From assembly GCA_016648135.1 (NCBI GenBank), contig JADDOH010002618.1:124001-188000 (forward strand): a DNA stretch of 64,000 nt. The letters run 5' to 3'. The position numbers were made by a program, and so were the translations under genes. Shown one piece after another: positions 22,727-33,515 of the stretch (the stretch's first letter is position 1; each line of letters opens with the position of its first letter). The notes under the pieces were generated by a model that did not search any database, had not been told where the DNA came from, and saw nothing but the letters and a program-made list of their open reading frames with translations. Origin of the DNA: Agrypnia vestita. Lineage: Eukaryota; Arthropoda; Insecta; Trichoptera; Phryganeidae.

Positions 22727-23444
22727 GCGCTTGTTCAGACACAGCGGGAACCGTGCCGTTTCAGAATCGCATGAGATCCGTGCGGGTCTCATTTACCTAG
22801 GTTTGTATGTGATCGTTCAGACACAACCGTGCGGTTAGTCAACCGCTGCGGTGCCCGCAACCCAACCGCTAGAAAATAGACCCGCACGGCGCCCGCACGA
22901 TCCTATTACTATGGAGCCTTACGAGAGCGTTCAGCCGCGTTGCGGGCACCGCACGGTTCCATGTGAGCACGCAGGAGCACGCGCGGATTATATTCTCTTT
23001 TTTATGGTTATAGATCGCTTTGACACTGAATTATTTATTGATGAAGTGGAGAAAAGACCTGTAATATGGGAGAAAAGACCTGTAATAGTGTGAGGATTAC
23101 TCAAATATGCCAAGAACCAAGCTTGGCAGGAGTTGGTGGAGATATTTGGAAATGGTGGAAAAAAATAGTATTTTAGAGAAGTAGGTATTTATTCACCAAA
23201 AATGAACTGACAGAATGATATTTATGTGTCTTGCCATGGAAAACAGCCGTCGTTAACAAAATAATGAGCGAATATATCTCTGATATTCAAAGATGGAGAA
23301 CGGCACCAGAACTGTCAAACTGACGTTTATTTTCGCGCGCACAAATCGCTTATTAACCGCGGCTGTGTGAACAGATGACACAAATCGCGTGTTTTGAAAC
23401 GCGATTCTGAAACTGAACGGTTCCCGCTGTGTCTGAACACGCGC
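22727..23444 (+). mobile_element. PIF/Harbinger-type element (718 bp) with MADF relic
   Basis: Inverted ends start GCGCTTGTTCAGACACAGCG on the left and GCGCGTGTTCAGACACAGCG on the right, and stay similar for about 45 bp (GGGAACCGT, TTTCAGAATCGC). TAA flanks both sides (22724-22726 and 23445-23447), the 3-bp duplication usual for this superfamily. Inside, GC-rich sub-terminal repeats (GGTGCCCGCAACC facing GTTGCGGGCACCGCACGGTT) make a second inverted pair. No DDE transposase is present. Confidence 0.75.
23032..23160 (+). pseudogene. MADF/Myb-like domain fragment inside the Harbinger-type element
   Basis: FIDEVEKRPVIWEKRPVIV followed by a TGA stop at 23091-23093, then in the same frame LLKYAKNQAWQELVEIF. 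The pattern LIxxVExRPxLWxxxxxxYxxxxKKxxAWxEL is typical of MADF DNA-binding domains, which PIF/Harbinger elements carry as a second protein. A 21-bp tandem duplication (GAGAAAAGACCTGTAATA twice) has doubled EKRPVI and corrupted the domain. Not functional. Confidence 0.6.
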
Positions 23445-23937
23445 TAATGGACGGGCCGCGGGCGAACGTTACATCGGCACCCGTGGTCTACCATTGGTGG
23501 TTGTCTCGAGCGCGATTGGTCCTTTGGCACGCTCGAGGGACTAGAGTCCGGAAAGGTCTAGATCCTCTACAGAACTATCCACTTCTCCAAAAGAACTACT
23601 TTTGAATTACGAATGTCACGATTGAGTAATTGTATATAAAAACCTACCTAGCGCCATAAATTATTTTTGGCAAATCAAAGAAAACTATTTTACATTTATA
23701 TTACATCTATTACATAATAAAAGATAGTTTTAAATTTAATATTATTTATACTGCATACTGTTATTATCTTTGCTTAATATTTTACATTATTTTTCTCCTT
23801 ACTTTATTAATTTTTAAATTGTTTGCTTATTATTAGTTTATTTTACTATTGTCTCATTATTGCATTATGACTATTGCATTATTATTAAAACAAAAAACAA
23901 AATAAATGATTCATTTTGATATTTTGACATATATGTA

Positions 23938-23979
23938 ACACCCTGATGATGGAAAGATATTTCCGAAACATGTAGGTGT
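23938..23979 (+). ncRNA. Hammerhead ribozyme motif (type I-like, minimal stem III), complete
   Basis: All parts are present in order: stem I ACACC (23938-23942), CTGATGA (23943-23949), one T, stem II GGAAA (23951-23955) with loop GATA and partner TTTCC (23960-23964), GAAA (23965-23968), CATG (23969-23972), TA, then GGTGT (23975-23979), which pairs perfectly with ACACC. Expected cleavage is 3' of the GUA triplet, after 23974. The palindrome CATG leaves no room for a monomeric stem III of more than one pair but could pair between two RNAs. It heads the HH-2 repeat body. Hammerheads of this build are known in Penelope-like and related retroelements; activity is inferred. Confidence 0.75.
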
Positions 23980-24063
23980 AGTTTATCAAATAATATAAGT
24001 AGATTTATACAAATAATATAATCAATATTTTAAAAAATGTCAATCTACAATGTTGCTGAATCA
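23980..24063 (+). repeat. HH-2 repeat body downstream of the hammerhead
   Basis: AATATAAGTAGATTTATACA, AAATAATATAATCAATATTT and CAATCTACAATGTTGCTGAA are the same blocks as in the 18.9-19.1 kb palindrome. The matching sequence begins exactly at the ribozyme. Confidence 0.65.
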
Positions 24064-24239
24064 ATTGAAAAAATATAGTATAATATATTTCCATCCAAAA
24101 ATGTGATGAAAAACGTAAGAGAGGATATGAGAAAAAATTGTGAAATTTGCTCACTTTACTAGACGACTAAAGGAAAGGTTATACCAGACTAGTTAGACCC
24201 GCGATAATTTTCATATGACTCCGAATGCTGGACTATGTA

Positions 24240-24640
24240 CAAATCCTACTCTAGGCAATAGCAGGGATGCGAATGCTTAAATGGTCGGCAGGAGTAACAC
24301 TAAAATAAAGTATTAAAAGTTCACGCATTCGTGGTAGTCTGAGTGTCACGGACATAAACAGTGAGCTGGAAGAATGACAGCTGAGATGGTACGGGTACGT
24401 AAGACGGAGACCACCAGATCACACTGTATAGTGGGCTATGTCCATGGAGCTCCATCGATAGTCATCCACAGGAAAACCAAAGAACTCCTGGATGACTTAA
24501 TTCTCCAAAATCCTGCAGAGAAAGCGACACCCAGAACCGAAGAAGATACAGCCTGATAACAAGAAGAGCCGACCCCAAAATCCTACCTAGGCAATGAATT
24601 GGGACAGTGCAAGGAAGAAGAAGATATTAATTTTAATCAA
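24240..24640 (+). pseudogene. Non-LTR RT C-terminal remnant, lineage 5
   Basis: Fragments AGMRMLKWSAGVTLK, SRIRGSLSVTDINSELEE, QLRWYGYVRRRPPDHTV, and lysine-rich NKKSRPQNPT further down, with several stops. They follow the pattern EMRMLRWMCGVTRxDxIRNxxIRGxLxV, KLxExRLRWYGHVxRR and PxDHxV, and end in a basic tail with repeated GAAGAAG (near 24618). It is 5'-truncated and heavily decayed. The small frame 24374-24556 is a reading-frame shadow of it. Confidence 0.65.
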
Positions 24641-25420
24641 ACGAGGTTAAAATTTGAAAAATCATCATATGATCAAAGCACAAAACAGAAATGTGTTTCG
24701 TAATTGGGTCCTGCACACATTTATTCTATTCCTCCTCTCTGTAAAACGTTTGCCGATTTTTACGAAATAGTAGCGGTCGGTTTTTTATATTATTACGAGA
24801 ACTTTGATTAATGGATTTGGCTCGAAAACAAGTTCACAGAGACTCTGCCCGTTAATTGCAAAATCCCACAAGAAATAACCCATTGAAAATGCATAGCTAC
24901 TGGGCAAGAAAGAGTATCCGGTTGAGAAAAATGCTAATGGATAATTACACGAGACATCGTTAATTAAAGTGTTTAACTGTAATCAAACTAGATCCAGATC
25001 TTATCTCGCGACGTACAATTTAGTTGTGAATGTATCTACACATAAAAATTGTTCAATATTTGTTTTAGCAATAAACGAAGCTCAAGATTCAGCCGTAATT
25101 CCATGTTATTAAATATTATTCCAGCCGAACATTCTGTGGTCAACGTGTTTTCGCGAATCAAAGCCAAACGCAATACAGGGTGTCGTGAAATTCGTACTTT
25201 TTTTTGGTTCGTATAATTGAAGCATCGAAATTACCTTCTTATTTATTCCATTTCTTCTTTTTCTTCTTCATTCCCTTGGCAATTACTTCGGATCACTGAT
25301 AGTTCGATCTGTAAGGCATCAAAAGGCTACGAGACTCAAATAATGCAGTGAAACATGCCACAAAAACACTCAGGTTTGAGAGAATGTATTTCTAATCTAA
25401 ATTTATTTAAAAAAATACAG
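24641..25420. other. No gene recognised
   Basis: Contains an isolated ATACAGGGTGTCGTGAAATT at about 25175, reminiscent of the Rep-G start, but the rest of Rep-G does not follow. Confidence 0.4.
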
Positions 25421-25530
25421 ACGCGAATACGAATTCTTACAAGTATTATAATCAAACTAAGCTCAACGCTTGTTCTATGAAAATAGACTTAACTTGCTGG
25501 TCTCCTAAAATGGAGTTCAAAACACTGTCC
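25421..25530 (-). repeat. SINE-1 copy 2
   Basis: On the minus strand: TTTGAACTCCATTTTAGGAG (decayed B box), then GCAAGTTAAGTCTATTTTCA, AACAAGCGTTGAGCTTAGTT and the distal GTAAGAATTCGTATTCG. The order is the same as in the 63.2 kb copy. Confidence 0.6.
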
Positions 25531-25555
25531 ATTGGTTCACTAAAAATGTTATTAG

Positions 25556-25750
25556 ATTTTCAAGGCTGTTTAGTATCTTCTGTGTGGTTTTCTGAACTCT
25601 CTGGCCGAAGTTTCGGATCCTATTGCAGGGTCCATCATCAGAGCTGAGGATGGAGCCCTGATGTTATCCTGCAATGTTATCCGAAAATTCGGCCAGAGAG
25701 GTCACATATACACGGCAGAATATCGCAGAAAACTACAAACAGAAGATTGG
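25556..25750. repeat. HH-1 fold-back repeat, copy 3, two opposed hammerhead blocks
   Basis: Left arm on the minus strand: CTGATGA (complement of 25635-25641), T, GGACCC/GGATCC stem with loop TGCAAT, GAAAC, but TTC for GTC, then GGCCAG. Right arm on the plus strand: GAGCC, CTGATGT (25657-25663), TATCC/TTATCC, GAAAA, TTCGGCCAGAGAGGTCACAT. Each arm continues outward with the family body (TCGCAGAAAACTACAAACAG on the right). The two ribozyme-like blocks point away from each other. Confidence 0.7.
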
Positions 25751-26649
25751 TTCACTAGTCGAGAGTAATAAGCTACTCTATATTAAGATTTATACTTTTT
25801 ACAGCGGGTGAAGTAATCTAACTTTAATCTTTTTTGATAGAAAAATTATGAAATGCATTATTTTTAAAATAAATTATTTTAGACAAATATATAATATATT
25901 ATATACGATTCTATAAGGGTCTTTATTTATATAATTATAATGTCTTCTTCTTTCCTCTTTTAGTACAGTAAGATCGCTCGTGATGCACCTGCAAGTCTTG
26001 GTTCTCGGACCTTTTTTCCTCCGAGACCTCTCCAGGTAAATACAATGCCACTGTTATGGCATTTTTTTTACCCAGTATAATTTCTTTATACATTGACTCA
26101 TTATGTGGACAAAGTTTACCAAACAAAAGGTAAACAAGTACCTAACATATTTTAGTTATAAATTTAGATACGACATAAAACCCAAATCGTATGTCTAATG
26201 TATTATTCTTAGTTAAATTCTACAGATTTTCGATGTGCTTTACTAAAAAAGAAAGACATATTACGAACATCCTGTAAATATTTATTTTTGCGGTGCCTTG
26301 TGGTGATGTAAGGCTAACCTTCACTAGAATCACAGTGTAGAAAGAGTGGAATGCAATGTTTGTTTAATGGCTTTTAAGATATATAATACAATCCAAACCA
26401 ATAGGTGTAAATTTACATTTATTGCTTATAATGGCGATTGTATATGTAAACATATTATAAAAAAATAGATATTCACAGTAACGTTATAAACTAAAGCTCG
26501 TACATAATCCAATATTATTTACAATATTTGTTATGTAATCCATTGCAACAAATAACATACTTCGAAGATCGTTAATTAATTACTAATATAAATTACATAA
26601 TAAAATTTGTTGAAAACATCTGTTGTATGAATAATTTAATCATATAGTG
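25751..26649. other. AT-rich stretch, no gene recognised
   Basis: The minus-strand frame at 25935-26126 (63 codons, lysine/glutamate-rich) has no recognised motif. Confidence 0.4.
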
Positions 26650-26985
26650 TATATTATAGATATCTCACAGAGACGAAACTGTATTAATTATGGGAAAGTA
26701 GGTATAGAAGTCATTTGGGTGTACACAGGACTTATGACCTGTCTTTTTTATGGTTGGCTTAAGTGATCACTTTACACAATTGTAACATTCGCCATTTCCA
26801 CCCATGATAGAATATACCATGCTTATTCATTTTTTGGAAGTTGTATATATGTTCAAATTGCGTGGAAAGCTTTCATATATGAGTTGTAAGCGCCTTTTCC
26901 TTGCGGCCTGTACAAAGCCATTTTCATTCCCCTAAATCCCCACAGATGTCGCTAATGAGAAAATCTACATTGATTTTTTATGGAA
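26650..26985 (+). repeat. Rep-C copy 3
   Basis: GTATATTATAGATATCTCAC, GGCTTAAGTGATCACTTTAC, CGCCATTTCCACCCATGATA, GGAAGTTGTATATATG and CCACAGATGTCGC run parallel to 11573-11905. Used here as an empty-site comparison for the MITE at 14830-14973. Confidence 0.6.
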
Positions 26986-28839
26986 TTTTGAGAGCAATAT
27001 ACTTTATTGTGTGTAATGAAATTCATCCGAATACTTGCACTAGGATACGCCAGGAAATATTATTTCCAATTTTTTTTAAATTCCTTTTTTACCAGTATTT
27101 ACAATTCAGAATATTTTCAGTTTGTTCACAACAAACAAACAAACTCAAAATATTCTGAATTTAATCATATTATTATCGAAAAAAACAATATTGCTACATG
27201 AATGCAAAAGACATATTAAAATAAATTTTACGAGTTACGAGTCCACACTACATGCCCAGATCACCATAACTTTGTATCTATTCAAAATCTTAATTCGCAA
27301 ACAAAAATACGGTTTAGTCATTTTTCTCAGTTTACCTACGACTTACACTTACACTTACATGACGATATACATTTTTCTACGCATTATTTCAATTACAATC
27401 CTTGTAAAGATAATTTTTATATTCGGCTTCTTTTTTCAGCACTTCATAAAATTAATTTGAGGCGTGTAAAACGCCTCTCATTTACATCCAAGCAGGCTTG
27501 TTTGTAAAATAAATACATTAATAATATGCGCAATTAGTGGGTGGATGACGGGCCTTCACGGGTGGCTGGATACAGCACTAAGCCGCGTGTTGATATTAGT
27601 TTCTGTAAAAATATGCCAACGCACAGGCAAACGGCAAACTCGCCGAGATAATAATTATTTAAAAAATCTCATTAGTATGTGCATTTTTAATAAGTTTTTT
27701 TATTTGTGTTAATGATGTATGAAAATTGATACGGCGAAATGTATTTGATAATACATTCTTAAGCTGACATTATTATGCAACGGTAAAACGGCTCGCGTGT
27801 GTAATCCAATATTGTGTTAGACTGTCATTTGATATTGACAGTTTCATAAATTATTTGTGATTGATTGGCGTCCATATTCATTAATGATTTAGTCGTTGTT
27901 TTATCTCAAATTTTAGAGTCTTGTTGGATTCTTAAAAGCTATGGCAAAGTAAATAATTAAAATATATATTTTCTAAGTCAAAAACTTGAAAGAGCATGTG
28001 CTTATGTACGCGCGGGGTAGAAGTTATACTTCTTTGGCGTGATTGTGATAATTGATATTTACTTATTGGCTGAAAATGTATATTGATACAATAATACGAT
28101 ATCCAGGGAGATGATGAATATAATTGATAACACTTAAATGTAGTTAAATTATTATTTTCTAAGTGGTACAAATTAAACTATTGATTTGTGATAGCTAAAA
28201 TAAGAGATACATGTCTTTATATCGACGTCTTACATTTATCGCCGCAGCATCGCAGACATAATGATCACATAATGATGAATGAGTTTTTGATAGTTTAATG
28301 GATGCGTGCGCATTTCATAATCTCGCATTTCCGCTTCACCCATTCACGCTGCGTGTACGCAACTTCCGTTACAATAAAAAATTACCCTAAAAGCGCCAAA
28401 AGAAGACAACTTCAAAATGTTACAATTCTGCCAAATAATCTAAGCCGCATCTCAGAAAAAATAAATTAACATTAAAAAAACATTTCAAGTTACGTCAAAA
28501 TTTTTTTGGTCCACAATACCCGGCACTTTATTTACCATGTGGCTTGCGTATGTTTGCGATATCACTTTAGGGTATCGGTACCTAATAATGTATATTGTTT
28601 AATTTTTTGTGGTATTTATGCTGGTGTACAAGTAAAAGCTACCACCCACAATATTTTTTTAAAATTTTGTATTTGCAAATTGAAAAAAGTGCGTAAGATG
28701 TATTTTATTCCGCCCACAAGTAAAGAACGTTAAATTTTGTACTCAGATTTATTTGTTTACTTGCATAACATTGATACAACATACTAGGTTCAGTTTACAA
28801 TTTAGTTTACGAATAATGCGTCATGCATGATGATAGATG
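26986..28839. other. AT-rich stretch, no gene recognised
   Basis: Frames at 26901-27158, 27007-27201 and 27122-27460 are low-complexity, hydrophobic and mutually overlapping, without motifs. A moderately GC-richer patch at 27520-27620 holds nothing identifiable. Confidence 0.45.
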
Positions 28840-28922
28840 AGGTAGATATATCATAGATATATAGATAGATAGAATATATATATATAGCTAGATATATATA
28901 TATATATTATAATATTATATTC
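28840..28922. repeat. GATA/TA microsatellite
   Basis: Interrupted runs of GATA, TAGA and TATATA (AGATAGATAGAATATATATA and ATATATATATATATTATAA). Confidence 0.85.
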
Positions 28923-29812
28923 ATTATGCATCTGATAATATGACATTATAATAACGTATCATAACAGAATAAGAGAGTAGGTTTTTCGTCGATCGAGTGT
29001 ATGATGTGAGCACGTGTATTTTGGTGAAGCTATTTTTTACAATATGTTTTAGATATATCTTATATCACACATTAGTACTTAAAATTATTTTTTTCATTGT
29101 TTTTGTGCCATCAAAGTGTTATTCTAAGTACGTTTATTACCACAGTTTTGTATGAGAGTCAATATAACTACCTAAGTAATTTTTATTTGTGAAAAATTAT
29201 AAAAAAAATATCGAGATAATTTTTTCACAAGTTTTATTACATTCACAAGTGAGGATTATATTCAAAATATATATCATCTATTTAATTTTAACTGTCAATT
29301 TAAAAAATATCTTTTGATCTACATAACATATCAATGTATTCTGAAGGCACGTTGTATCATTTTCTTAACCGCTCAAAGCGTTACCCTGTTAAGAGTTGAA
29401 CCATTAACCGCGGTATTATATCCTGAGGCTTCTTAACATCCTTCGAAGATCGTTAATCCTACGCTCGACTGTCAGTTTTTGAAACGAGCCGAGATTCATA
29501 GAATATTCCGTGCACGCGAGTTGTTAGACGTGCTCTTGTAGTTGAATTACAAAACAATATCCAAACATAAAGATCATTCCAACAGGATGACACACGTCGA
29601 GCTACAGATCTAATAGTTAGTATAATTAATCAGTATATTATTAGTAATGTTCACATATTATTAGAGTTGATAAACGTAATGGAAAAGGGAATTATAGTCT
29701 TCTTAAAAAAACTTTGGCCTATATTTGGTGTTTTTTATATTTGATTAGTACCACGGAGTTACGTTATCTTTGCTTCTGTTGGAAAATTTACGGTTTTTCG
29801 TGCGGTTCCTAA
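28923..29812. other. No gene recognised
   Basis: The GC content is higher at 29350-29560 than around it (CGCTCAAAGCGTTACCC, CGCTCGACTGTC), but no coding motif or repeat partner was found. Confidence 0.4.
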
Positions 29813-30019
29813 AAATATGAAAATCCAAGGCTTAAAATTTTAAGCCTTTCGGAAATAGACGTTTCCGAATTCGACGAAGCCGTGAGAGTTAAAGATTGGT
29901 CAAAAGAGAAGTTCGCCGGTGACCACAGCAAGTGCAGAGTACACTCGATTTACTATAAGCGGAGCTCTGCAAATTCCAGAACCAGGACGGACGCCGTAAG
30001 TACAATTTCAACTATGTAG
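29813..30019 (+). CDS. Candidate host exon or ORF, unrecognised
   Basis: Open for 68 codons after TAA 29810-29812, including EIDVSEFDEAVRVKDWSKEK, FAGDHSKCRVHSIYYKRSSA and NSRTRTDA. Codon 62 begins exactly at GTAAGT (29996-30001), a strong 5' splice-site consensus that would end an exon in phase 0. The charged, non-repetitive composition differs from the AT-rich chance frames nearby. There is no in-frame ATG near the start, no clear acceptor (the upstream tract is TTTTTCGTGCGGTTCCTAA) and no domain I recognise. It may be an exon, a relic of an unknown element, or chance. Confidence 0.25.
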   Translation, partial: KYENPRLKILSLSEIDVSEFDEAVRVKDWSKEKFAGDHSKCRVHSIYYKRSSANSRTRTDAVSTISTM

Positions 30020-30197
30020 CTAGTGGTTGTAGGAGAGATATTTCAAGCCTCTAGATCATGCGCTTTATAGGCGGAGATTGAGGAGGAAAATCTTTCTTGC
30101 TTTACTCCGACCTACGTTCGATGGTGGCAATTCCGTCCATCATCGTACAGTTGGAGTAATGAAGAGAATCGAACTATTTGATAGATGATGATAGAAC

Positions 30198-30690
30198 AAA
30201 AAAAATATTTACAATGCTTTTGTTCTCCCTCACATTTTATATGGAATTATTATTTGGTCTCGGTGTAGTTTACAGGCGCCAGGAATAAAGAATTTTAAAT
30301 AGAGCCCTTAAAATAATCTTCAACCTTAATCGATACACCAGAACCACTGATCTGTACAAAATCATCAGCATACTTAAACCTAGAAGATCTGATATATGAT
30401 GAAAAGATAAAGATGAATTATAAAATAAAGAATAAATTACTAAAAACGAATATCATCCTTTACCAAAATGGTGACGTACATAGGCAAAACAAGAACAAGA
30501 GACAATATAAGAAGTGATGATGTACCGCGGACTAATAGAAAAAGACATAAACTCCTACATACTGTAATCGACTTTTATAATGGAATTTCCTATAACATTA
30601 ATTTTTTTAATAACTTGAAACTATTCCATAAACAATGAAAAGACTTGTGTTGATGAGGTAAACTGTTCAACAAATCGATGTGTCGATAGT
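30198..30690 (+). pseudogene. Non-LTR RT C-terminal remnant, lineage 2, copy b
   Basis: NLNRYTRTTDLYKIISILK, then DEKIKMNYKIKNKLLKTN, IILYQNGDVHRQNKNKRQY, DVPRTNRKRHKLLHTVIDFY and NLKLFHKQ, in broken frames. It aligns at nucleotide level with 7030-7410 and its 3' flank (AACTGTTCAACAAATCGATG, TGTCGATAGTTAATATG). It retains a longer stretch of the region around DVHRQ that is rearranged in copy a. Several stops. Confidence 0.6.
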
Positions 30691-31441
30691 TAATATGTGA
30701 ATTTCTTTGAATTTTTTTTCTTCTTAATATTCCCTTATACCAGTGTACAATTGGTGTCTGGAGACTTGTTATTTTTTTTTTTATATTGTTTATTTTTACT
30801 GTACTGTAGCAAAAAATCATATGTAATCTTATGAAAAAAAAATACTCACTCACTGACAGGTTTGTGGTGCAGACCGGCAACAGATAATGCTTGCTCTTTT
30901 TGAAAAATTATATTAAAAGTTGTTACAAATATGATATTTCTACGAAAAAGATTCTTTTGCTATTTCCGTTATTATATTATCAAAATATTGGAACAAAAAT
31001 AGCACTCTTGTCTAAATAAATGGCACAATCGCAATCAGTCTCCAAGGTTGGATTGCCACAATAAAATAATGAGTAAACCGTGAATAATGCGGTAAATTTT
31101 CAACGAATTTCTGTTATGAATAAAAGTAATTTTTAATTTACTAACGTTGCTGCGTTTTTTACGAGGTCTTGTGATTCAAAGTAATCACATAACGCGCGTG
31201 GTCGACGCACGAGTGAAACTGCTTTTTACAGTAGTGCAAATAAATTATTACAACACCCGCTCCGATGTACATTTTCTTCGTGAAATTCTGCAACGTTCTC
31301 TGAAAAAAATTCATATTTATGACTAAACGTGGTGGCGAATATTGTAATAGGTACCTATCATAATAACACTCCTGATCCGTGACTGGCTGCGAGATTTGTT
31401 TTATTGAAAAAGACGTGAAATTTAATACGAAATAACCTGGT
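30691..31441. other. Retroelement 3' end, then unassigned sequence
   Basis: The first 100 bases continue the match to the 7.4 kb copy. The remainder has no recognised gene; the minus-strand frame at 30590-30880 overlaps the retroelement and is a shadow. Confidence 0.4.
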
Positions 31442-31680
31442 ACATTGGGCAGCGTCTTTGCTTAGCCTTAGCCACATTTATAGTGTCCTTTAGGCAATCC
31501 ACGACGAGGAGGCGGCCCGTAGCAACACGCGTTGAGCGGCCGGTTCGCTGTTTGCTGGCCCGGGGTTCAAGCCCCATCTCCGGCAGTGTAATTTCAATTT
31601 TTTTAGCTGTAAATTCGAACGAAATTACGGACGTAACACAATCTTACGGATATAGACGGACAGATAACGAAATCATTTTT
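31442..31680 (+). repeat. SINE-2 candidate, tRNA-like head
   Basis: Shares GCGTCTTTGCT-AGCC-TAG, GGC-ATCCACG and CGTAGCAACACGCGTTGAGC with the start of the 43.4 kb array. Here it continues into GCGGCCGGTTC and a tRNA-like T-arm (GGGGTTCAAGCCCC, about 31562-31575), and ends ATAGACGGACAGATAACG. The last block is the seed of the (GACGGACA)n array at 43.5 kb. Pol III origin is inferred from the A/B-box-like spacing. Confidence 0.5.
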
Positions 31681-31834
31681 TCCAATTATTATTTATAATC
31701 AAATTATCCACCCATCTCCATCTTGGTCTCTCCTCAGCCTTTTGGCTTCGTATGAAGGCTTTGTGTGTGTTACATAACCAAGGTATTTAATTTTACTAAA
31801 AACCCAATTTTAATTAGAATTAGCTTATTGATGT

Positions 31835-31930
31835 GGTGGCCATGTCGCTCGCCTAGTGATCTGGTGGTCGGTAGGTCGAGCCCCATTCCAGGACATTAGC
31901 AAGTTAGTCCTATTTTCATGGCTTATCATC
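31835..31930 (+). repeat. SINE-1 copy 3
   Basis: TGTCGCTCGCCTAGTGATCT, GGTAGGTCGAGCCCCATTCC (B box) and TTAGCAAGTTAGTCCTATTT, after which the family body is lost. Best-preserved head of the plus-strand copies. Confidence 0.65.
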
Positions 31931-32396
31931 CTTCTTCCTATAGTCCCGTTTCATAGCGGAATTCGGCGATCATATTGACGATTACGACTCCATTCACTTT
32001 CGCATGGAACAACTCAGTCGAGTTAGACATGTACCAGTCCCTCAAGTTATGCAGTCGTAAGATGCGGCATCTTCCTACATTTATTTTACTATTTATTTTT
32101 CCCTGGATGATGAGTTAGTTTAGTCTATATTTAGGCGATAACATAGCATTAATTGTAAAATTATTTATGGAATATGTATTTAGTGTGCCAGTCTCTATTT
32201 ATTTTAAAAAAAATATGCAAACTTTTCTCAGAGCATCGTAACGTGAAAAATTAAATAGGTTTTAAAGTGTATTAATGAAAAATCAATATTTTCTTTGTAT
32301 ATAATATAAATGTTTGTTAATTTTTAGTTATTTATCAAAATTTATTTCAATATGTTAAAATGCAATATTTTACAATACAATTTATAGATGCTTCAT
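31931..32396. other. No gene recognised
   Basis: AT-rich; nothing identified. Confidence 0.4.
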
Positions 32397-32525
32397 TATC
32401 TTTTGTGTGTAGTTTTCTGGGATATTATGTCGTGTATATGTGACTTCTTGGCTCACGTTTCGGATCCCATTGCAGGGTGAACCCTGAATCGAAAACGTCG
32501 GCCAGATAAGTCATGTATATAATTT
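32397..32525. repeat. HH-1 fold-back repeat, copy 4 (core deleted)
   Basis: Left arm TTTTGTGTGTAGTTTTCTGG through CACGTTTCGGATCCCATTGC; right arm CTGAATCGAAAACGTCGGCC and AGATAAGTCATGTATAT. The CTGATGA core is lost on the left, and stem II is deleted on the right, so both ribozyme blocks are dead. Confidence 0.6.
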
Positions 32526-33311
32526 AAATAATTGCTAAAGTTAAATATTTAATTTCGAATTATTTCATAGAAATTCAAGTCAAATAGGTCAAACTTTTTT
32601 AATACACGGACTGCAAGCCACTGATAACATGGTACGTAACAATAGATAAATGGATTGTGCTTAATTTTTATGGTTAATCAAACTGATAAAATCAATGTGA
32701 ATATGACAAATTAGCACATAATTTCAATTAAATGAATTTAATTTTCCTAACCAAAAACATTATAATTTAGGATTTTCAAATTTTTATTCTTCGTAAAAAT
32801 ATAACGTTTTAATATTAGATCTTAACACCTTATTTCTAGCTGCTTGTCTGCAGGTACATAAATAATATAAAAATAATTTCATATTAATTTTCAATTTCAC
32901 AACTTTAATAAGCTTAAATAAGTAATTTCGTTATTAAAAAAACCCATTAATAATTCATTATATACCAATCCGTACAAATAATATCGCATTTAAAATCATA
33001 TACCCTTAATCGTATTAATTATCTGATATTTTAAATAAGTTCCACTTTATATCTTTTTTAAATATCCAAATCTCTATTCATCACACTTAAACCCATTTTC
33101 GACCTTATTTCGATCAAAATACTATATGAAATGCGAGACAACTCAGAATACGATTGCGGATTTATTTTTAAATTAATTAATTTAACTCTAGAAAAATACC
33201 ACGTTAATTTAATTTTCGTAATACATGCGTTTACCTTCGTTTAAAAATGTTTAAATATTATTATTAGTCCTTAACATAAAATGTGTCCGTTTCCTTTTCG
33301 AATTTAAATTC
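32526..33311. other. AT-rich stretch, no gene recognised
   Basis: Nothing identified. Confidence 0.4.
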
Positions 33312-33515
33312 AAAAGTAAAACAAATTGGTAAAGGTACTTCACTCGAAAGAAATTTTCAGCTCTACTATGATATTGTTTGCTTTATCATTATATTTATTA
33401 TTTTATTCAATTACCGGCCTTGAAAATAGAATGTCAAGTTGACAAAAGTTAGCACTTTATACGCCTCCTTCTGTTTGAATGACGAATTCTTCGAGTCAAG
33501 GACCGGATAGTTTTT
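33312..33515 (+). repeat. Rep-D copy 2
   Basis: CAAAAGTAAAACAAATTGGT, TTTTCAGCTCTACTATG, CCGGCCTTGAAAATAGAATG, TCAAGTTGACAAAAGTTAGC and GACGAATTCTTCGAG, in parallel with 9697-9925. Confidence 0.5.

Noticed and set aside
27007..27460. 112-codon and overlapping ORFs
   Set aside because: Low-complexity, hydrophobic, K/I/F-rich frames typical of AT-rich chance openness; no motif or codon signal.
31562..31580. tRNA gene call from GGGGTTCAAGCCCC
   Set aside because: Acceptor and anticodon arms cannot be formed; treated as a SINE-2 head instead.
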